Shown here: positions 32,812-37,091 of the stretch, piece by piece | Layout of the letters: every line of letters starts with the position of its first letter | Position numbering within the stretch: the first letter of the stretch is position 1 | The notes under the pieces: model-generated | What the model saw: only the letters and a program-made list of their open reading frames with translations | What the model was told of the DNA's origin: nothing | The model's database searches: none | DNA from: Comamonadaceae bacterium | GTDB taxonomy: Bacteria; Pseudomonadota; Gammaproteobacteria; Burkholderiales; Burkholderiaceae_C | DNA length: 37,091 bases | Reading direction: 5' to 3' | Assembly: GCA_947373605.1 (NCBI GenBank) | Contig: CANBYM010000021.1 | Span: forward strand, 1 to 37,091 | Made by a program: the position numbers and the translations under genes

Positions 32812-34089
32812 ATGGCACTGCAACATCCCCAGCGCGCCGCGCTGCACAACGAGATACACGCCCGCCCGCCCGAGGCGATGGCGGTGCCTTTGTGCATCGC
32901 ACATGTGGTGATGGCCTGCAACGCGCAGGAGCGCGAGGAAAGCAGGGCGCACATTGCGCGCCTCGCTCGGGACCACCATCAGGCCCAGCCGGACGCAACC
33001 TCCACCCACGCCCGGATGGACTTCGGGCTTTTTAAGGTTCGCTGGGAGTTGCACACCGAGTTCGTCACCTGGACATTTTTGCGCCCACTCAAGTCGGAGT
33101 TGCCGATTGATCGTGAGCCGGATACCGCCATCGATGCCGTCCCGCGTGAATGGCTGGCTGCTTTGCCCGGGCAATGCCTTGCCAGCATGCACTTGTGGGT
33201 GCTGGCAGCCGGTTCGGTAGAACCCGACACGGTGGTCAAGCAGGTGCTGTCCGATGAAACCCTGGTGGCATCCACCGTCGCCGACGGTTTTGCCGAGGTG
33301 TACACCGACTTCAAAATTCACGCGGACAGTTTCTCGCGCATGGTGTTGTTGGCCGGAAGTTTGACTCCCCGGCGTCTGGGCCGTCTGGTGCAATGCCTGC
33401 TGGAAATTGAAACCTATCGTATGGCCGCATTGCTGGGTCTACCGGCGGCGCGTGAGGCCTCGTTGGTGTTGGCCTCTGCGGAAGTCGAGTTGGCAGATTT
33501 GGCGCAAGCGATCCGCTCCGCCACGCGCGATGACGAACCGGCTTTGTTAGACCGGCTGACCCGACTGGCCGGTCAGGTGGAGAGCCAGCATGCCGCCACG
33601 CACTCACGCTTTTCGGCCAGTGCGGCCTACTTTGAGCTGGTGGACAAGCGCATCCATGACATCGGCGAATCGCGATTGGCTGGTATGCAGACCATTCGCG
33701 AGTTCATGGACCGCCGCCTGACACCGGCACGCAGCACCTGTGAATGGTCGAGCCGTCGCCAGGATGCGCTGTCGCAGCGCGTCTCGCGCATGAGCAATTT
33801 GTTGCGTACACGCGTTGAGATTGAGCAGCAGCAAAGCAGTCAGGCGCTGCTTGCAACGATGAACAGCCGGCAAGGCTTGCAACTCAAAATGCAGTCCACG
33901 GTCGAGGGCCTGTCGGTTGCAGCTATTACCTATTACATTGTCGGTCTGGTGAGTTATCTGGCCAAGGGCGCGCAGCATATCGGCTGGCCGTGGAGCCCTG
34001 AAATTACGGCGGCCTCTACGATTCCTGTGGTGGCCCTGGCGGTCTGGTGGTCGTTGCGCCGTCTGCACGACAAGGTGTTTAAAGCCTAA
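32812..34089 (+). CDS. DUF3422 family membrane protein
   Basis: A 425-residue protein that resembles the DUF3422 family, common in Alpha- and Betaproteobacteria and of unknown function. The conserved opening HPQRAALHNEIHARPPEA is the family hallmark. A long helical middle (about 205-370, coiled-coil-like with QVESQHAATHSRFSASAAYF and EWSSRRQDALSQRVSR) leads to two C-terminal hydrophobic segments at about 370-390 and 395-412. These probably anchor the protein in the inner membrane with the bulk in the cytoplasm. The start follows the ATPase stop by six nt with GAGG upstream, so it is likely co-transcribed. Its stop overlaps the opposite-strand NUDIX stop by four bases. Confidence 0.82.
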   Translation: MALQHPQRAALHNEIHARPPEAMAVPLCIAHVVMACNAQEREESRAHIARLARDHHQAQPDATSTHARMDFGLFKVRWELHTEFVTWTFLRPLKSELPIDREPDTAIDAVPREWLAALPGQCLASMHLWVLAAGSVEPDTVVKQVLSDETLVASTVADGFAEVYTDFKIHADSFSRMVLLAGSLTPRRLGRLVQCLLEIETYRMAALLGLPAAREASLVLASAEVELADLAQAIRSATRDDEPALLDRLTRLAGQVESQHAATHSRFSASAAYFELVDKRIHDIGESRLAGMQTIREFMDRRLTPARSTCEWSSRRQDALSQRVSRMSNLLRTRVEIEQQQSSQALLATMNSRQGLQLKMQSTVEGLSVAAITYYIVGLVSYLAKGAQHIGWPWSPEITAASTIPVVALAVWWSLRRLHDKVFKA

Positions 34090-34961
34090 GTCAGCCAGTC
34101 GGACAGGCCGCCCGAAGGCTCAAACCGCTGGTTGCGGAACATCAGCCGTGTAGGGCCCGGCATGGCCCGCGCGGTAACGCTGTGCTGCGGATCGCCGGGG
34201 TAGCAAAGCACGCGGATGCCCTGTTCGTCAAAGGCGTGGGGCATGATCAGGGGCGGCGGTGTTGCCCGTGCCGCGGCAAGTGCAGCTTGGGCATCTGCAA
34301 ATCGGGACAGGTGCGACAGCGTCATCAGTTGCGGCGGTGCCATTTCAATTTCGTAATTCCAGTATTGCGACAGGGCGTCCGCAGGTCTGATCCAGACGCT
34401 CTGGGTGGTCTCCACGTTGTCGTGTTGCGCGACCTGATGCTCGGGCACACGCGCCACAAAAAAGCGCGTATCAAACCGCTTGTGGGTTACGCTGGGCATC
34501 AAGGGCGTGATCCATCGCGACCAAGGCACCAGCGCTTGCGTTTGCAGACGTACGCCGAGTTCGGCCAGCACTTCGTTAAAGCCTTGACCTGCCTTGATGC
34601 GTTGGGCAACCAATGCATTGAGCCCCTCGTGCGCTGCCGTGCCAAATAATACGCCGCATTCTTCAAAAGCCTCGCGCAGTGCCGCTACGAATAAGCCCTT
34701 GGCCACATCGACCGGTGTTTGCGGTTCATGCAAAGCAGCATGCAGCGCATGGGCCGCCATGTTCATGTGTGCTGCATCGTCCAGCGCAGAGTCAGTGTCA
34801 TCGAGTTTGCCGCCGGGAAACACATAAGCGCCACCCAGCACGGCCGAGGCCGCATGGCGCTTGACTAGAAACACCTCGAGGCCCTGCGACGTATCGCGCA
34901 ACATGATGACCGTGGCGGAATTGCGGGGTGCGCCGCTGACTACTTCGGAATTAATTTTCAT
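34086..34961 (-). CDS. NUDT19-like NUDIX hydrolase with an expanded Nudix box
   Basis: A 291-residue NUDIX hydrolase. The box is split: it begins at FPGGKLDD (around residue 49) and resumes in ALREAFEECGVLFG. The distance between the box glycine and the REAFEECG arginine is 31 residues longer than the usual G-x5-E-x7-RE. A long insertion inside the box is a known trait of NUDT19 (RP2p), the mammalian CoA diphosphatase group, and the total length also fits. The residues before, VIMLRD...EVFLVKRH and AYVFPGG, fit the N-terminal strand. Likely substrate is a CoA or acyl-CoA pyrophosphate (inference). Its ATG overlaps the stop of the upstream degenerate-GGDEF gene by four bases. Confidence 0.82.
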   Translation of the reverse strand: MKINSEVVSGAPRNSATVIMLRDTSQGLEVFLVKRHAASAVLGGAYVFPGGKLDDTDSALDDAAHMNMAAHALHAALHEPQTPVDVAKGLFVAALREAFEECGVLFGTAAHEGLNALVAQRIKAGQGFNEVLAELGVRLQTQALVPWSRWITPLMPSVTHKRFDTRFFVARVPEHQVAQHDNVETTQSVWIRPADALSQYWNYEIEMAPPQLMTLSHLSRFADAQAALAAARATPPPLIMPHAFDEQGIRVLCYPGDPQHSVTARAMPGPTRLMFRNQRFEPSGGLSDWLT

Positions 34962-36148
34962 TCGGGGACCCCATTATTGACTTCGGCATCGCTTCCCAAT
35001 GCGATGCGTTCTGCCTGATCAATCACGCTGGCGGGGTCGGCACCGGTCGGGTTAATGGTGACAATGCCTAATGAATACTGCGGTGTGAAAACAAAGTTGC
35101 CATCGTTCTGGCCTACCACGGTCAGTTGCTTGGCCAGCAGGTAGCGCAGGCGGTCCAACAAGCGGGCCACCACTTTGGGTTGTGTAACTGCACTAAAGAC
35201 AACGACAAAGCAGCGCGGATGGTAAAGCCCTACGACGCAGCGGAACCCCACTGCGCGGCGGATACGCGCCGTGATGGCAACCAGAATTTGCTGGTCAATA
35301 CTGTGACCGGCGGTTTCGCTGAGCTCGTACAGATTGCGCAAATGGACGCACACCACTACACATTCGGCATCCAGCCGCGCGCTTCGCCAGAATGCGTCAT
35401 CCACTTTGGAGAGCAAAACAGAACCGCGGGGCAGACCGGTGGCCGGATCCATGCCGCGTGACAAGCCGGCCAGACGTTCGAGGCGGCGGTTGAGCCGGTT
35501 GCGCGTGATGCCCAGCGCTACCACCACCAGAAAGAATCCCACCGTCGCGCACGAAGTGATGAGCCATACCGCCGGGTGCATGACGGACTGCCGCAAACTG
35601 TGTGTGTAAAGGCCTGATACAGAGATCGCCAGCAAGAGGCACGCTACCACCATCCAGCGTGCTAGCAAGTCACCCAGTTGTGCAGCGCGGGCGCTGGCAA
35701 AAGTGGCCATGAGCACCGAGGCGCAGTTCACCCATGCTGCCATGACCAGAATACTTTCGGTGTCCTTTCCGGCGTACATGACTAGCACGGCTGACATAAA
35801 CATAGAGGCTGCAATCAGTGCAGCCGCTCCCCACACAATTGTCCGGTGCACCAACCTGTCTTCAGCAGCGACGCCCAGCCACTGCCCCAGATAGGTCAGC
35901 GTGATCGCGCCGCTGAGCGGGCCCAGGCCCGCCTTGAATATCATCATTGTCAGCGCCGGCAAATCGGGAAAGACATCTTCCGGCAGCCCCGAAAGCACAA
36001 CGCAGCTTGAGCCAGCCAGCAGCATATATGCCAGCCCGCGCCAGGCGGCCAGACTGCGCGACATCACTACGTCGGCAATGGCAAGCGTGGCCAGCGTCAG
36101 CAGGCCTCCGAGCATGCCCGACCAGATAATGGTTTCCGATAAATCCAT
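34958..36148 (-). CDS. Seven-TM protein with degenerate GGDEF domain
   Basis: A 396-residue inner-membrane protein with about seven hydrophobic segments (roughly 5-27, 35-55, 65-90, 105-127, 133-152, 162-182 and 193-213). The cytoplasmic domain from about 230 begins with DPATGLPRGSVLLSK, the usual GGDEF entry DxxTGLPNR. The active-site motif expected near 308-314 is GLYHPRCFVVVF instead of GGDEF, so the metal and GTP-binding residues are missing. Cyclase activity is therefore unlikely; it may be a receptor or regulatory pseudo-cyclase. The downstream NUDIX gene overlaps it by four bases. The ATG at 36148 is preceded by a -10-like AATAAT. Confidence 0.78.
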   Translation of the reverse strand: MDLSETIIWSGMLGGLLTLATLAIADVVMSRSLAAWRGLAYMLLAGSSCVVLSGLPEDVFPDLPALTMMIFKAGLGPLSGAITLTYLGQWLGVAAEDRLVHRTIVWGAAALIAASMFMSAVLVMYAGKDTESILVMAAWVNCASVLMATFASARAAQLGDLLARWMVVACLLLAISVSGLYTHSLRQSVMHPAVWLITSCATVGFFLVVVALGITRNRLNRRLERLAGLSRGMDPATGLPRGSVLLSKVDDAFWRSARLDAECVVVCVHLRNLYELSETAGHSIDQQILVAITARIRRAVGFRCVVGLYHPRCFVVVFSAVTQPKVVARLLDRLRYLLAKQLTVVGQNDGNFVFTPQYSLGIVTINPTGADPASVIDQAERIALGSDAEVNNGVPE

Positions 36149-36160
36149 GGATCGATTATT
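36149..36160 (-). promoter_or_regulatory. Candidate -10 element directly before the degenerate-GGDEF gene
   Basis: Read on the - strand, AATAAT (36155-36160) matches the -10 consensus at five of six positions and stands exactly six bases before the ATG. No ribosome-binding sequence lies between, which gives leaderless geometry. No good -35 hexamer was found at 16-18 bp. Confidence 0.4.
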
Positions 36161-36336
36161 GCGGACCCGGTGTCCTCAAAATTGCACAGAATTACCGTTT
36201 TGGGCGGCTTTATCAGTTCTCAGGCGCACACAGGCTTAGTCCTGATTCATCGAAATCTCAAAAATTAAGGGTATGCGACAGGTTTATCGGACCTGTGTTA
36301 ACTTTGCGCCCCAAGAAAAAGTTAAGGGCCGCAGGC

Positions 36337-37091
36337 ATGGACGATATTTCAAAGGCCCCAAAGGTGGCAAGCGCGCAGCAACTCCAAGGCATCCGCCGGG
36401 GGCTGGAAAAAGAAAGCCTGCGCTCCACATCGGATGGCAGACTGGTCAGCACACGGCACCCTGCAGCATTGGGTTCAGCGTTGACGCATCCGCACATCAC
36501 CACCGATTTCAGCGAGTCGCAGGTAGAGCTGATTACCGGCGTGCACGCCGGCGCAAAGGACTGCATTGACGAACTCACCCGTGTGCAGCAATTCACCGTG
36601 CAGGCGCTTGGCGACGAGATGCTGTGGGTCTCCAGCATGCCCTGCGGCTTGCCGGCCGACGACGAAATTCCGCTGGGCCAATATGGAAGTTCCAACGTGG
36701 GACGCTCCAAGACGGTGTACCGTACCGGGTTGGGCTACCGCTACGGGCGGCGCATGCAGACCATTTCGGGCATTCATTACAACTGGTCGATGCCCGATGT
36801 GAGCAGCGAAGAGTATTTCGGCCTGATCCGTAATTTTCGGCGCCAGGCGTTTTTGCTGCTGTACCTGTTTGGCGCATCGCCTGCTGTGTGTTCCACGTTT
36901 GTGGCAGGGCGCCAGCATCAGTTACAAGCCTTGAACGATTGCACTATGTACCTGCCGTATGCCACTTCGCTGCGCATGGGCAGGCTGGGGTATCAGAGCG
37001 ATGCACAGTCGGCATTGGCGGTGAGTTACAACAGCCTGCAAGGTTATGCGGAGTCCTTGCAAGGCGCGCTGACCCAACCTTACCCGCCCTA
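36337..37091 (+). CDS. gshA: Glutamate-cysteine ligase (E. coli-type GshA), 3' truncated by the window
   Basis: The frame from ATG 36337 stays open to the window edge (about 251 codons), so it is a partial gene. Translation resembles proteobacterial glutamate-cysteine ligase: LQGIRRGLEKESLR at the start, then ALTHPHITTDFSESQVELIT, SSMPCGLP, QYGSSNVGRSKTVYRTGL, MQTISGIHYNWS, YLFGASPAVCSTF and YLPYATSLRM. This enzyme makes gamma-glutamylcysteine, the first step of glutathione synthesis, in the cytoplasm. The full protein in relatives is about 500 residues, so roughly half is shown. AAGGG lies about ten bases before the ATG. It is divergent from the GGDEF-like gene; I saw no clear promoter in the 188-bp gap. 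Confidence 0.9.
   Translation, partial: MDDISKAPKVASAQQLQGIRRGLEKESLRSTSDGRLVSTRHPAALGSALTHPHITTDFSESQVELITGVHAGAKDCIDELTRVQQFTVQALGDEMLWVSSMPCGLPADDEIPLGQYGSSNVGRSKTVYRTGLGYRYGRRMQTISGIHYNWSMPDVSSEEYFGLIRNFRRQAFLLLYLFGASPAVCSTFVAGRQHQLQALNDCTMYLPYATSLRMGRLGYQSDAQSALAVSYNSLQGYAESLQGALTQPYPP

Noticed and set aside
1-37091. CRISPR arrays, tRNA/rRNA genes, insertion sequences, prophage or integrase genes
   Set aside because: No regularly spaced repeats, tRNA-like cloverleaf, transposase or integrase frame was found in reading both strands.

Overview
The window is a gene-dense piece of a moderately GC-rich proteobacterial chromosome. BktB, a two-gene LolC/LolD system, AapJQMP, DUF1631, DUF3422 and an RpfE-RecJ pair together suggest a betaproteobacterium of the Burkholderiales, most likely a Comamonadaceae relative (Rhodoferax/Polaromonas-like). 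This is inferred from gene content and protein resemblance; there is no rRNA in the window. I see no tRNA, CRISPR array, insertion sequence, prophage or integration site. Most of it is core chromosome.

Region 1 (1-12147, + strand) starts with the 3' part of ettA. It continues with a signalling cluster: a DUF1631 protein, a 1985-residue membrane hybrid histidine kinase (CHASE, six PAS domains, HisKA, HATPase, two receiver domains, Hpt), a single-domain response regulator, and a methyl-accepting chemotaxis protein with an extra sCache_2-like sensor domain at its cytoplasmic C-terminus. Together they look like a His-Asp-His-Asp phosphorelay placed beside a chemoreceptor. This is the most system-like part of the window.

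Region 2 (12172-18090) has a flavin reductase-like gene divergent from an exported M14 carboxypeptidase. The latter converges on a complete general amino-acid ABC importer (aapJ-aapQ-aapM-aapP, - strand) with a strong hairpin between aapJ and aapQ.

Region 3 (18091-24705) has a family VIII esterase/beta-lactamase-like gene followed by a 2-oxoglutarate/Fe(II) dioxygenase (+ strand). Then come, on the - strand, an SDR oxidoreductase, bktB and a nitronate-monooxygenase-like flavoenzyme with a four-cysteine tail. A non-haem bacterioferritin-like gene (+) and a GNAT acetyltransferase pseudogene with two lesions follow.

Region 4 (24726-37091) has rpfE-recJ (-) divergent from lolC-lolD-tatD, a spermidine-synthase-like gene, an orphan GspE/PilB-type ATPase and a DUF3422 protein (+). 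A seven-TM protein with a degenerate GGDEF domain is translationally coupled to a NUDT19-like NUDIX hydrolase (-). The 5' part of gshA (+) runs off the end.

A theme across the window is that at least seven genes lack a Shine-Dalgarno sequence but have a -10-like hexamer 5-8 nt before the start codon, the geometry of leaderless or near-leaderless mRNAs. I did not find a clearly undescribed multi-gene defence or biosynthetic system. The best candidates for a second look are the phosphorelay/chemoreceptor cluster and the leaderless-start pattern.
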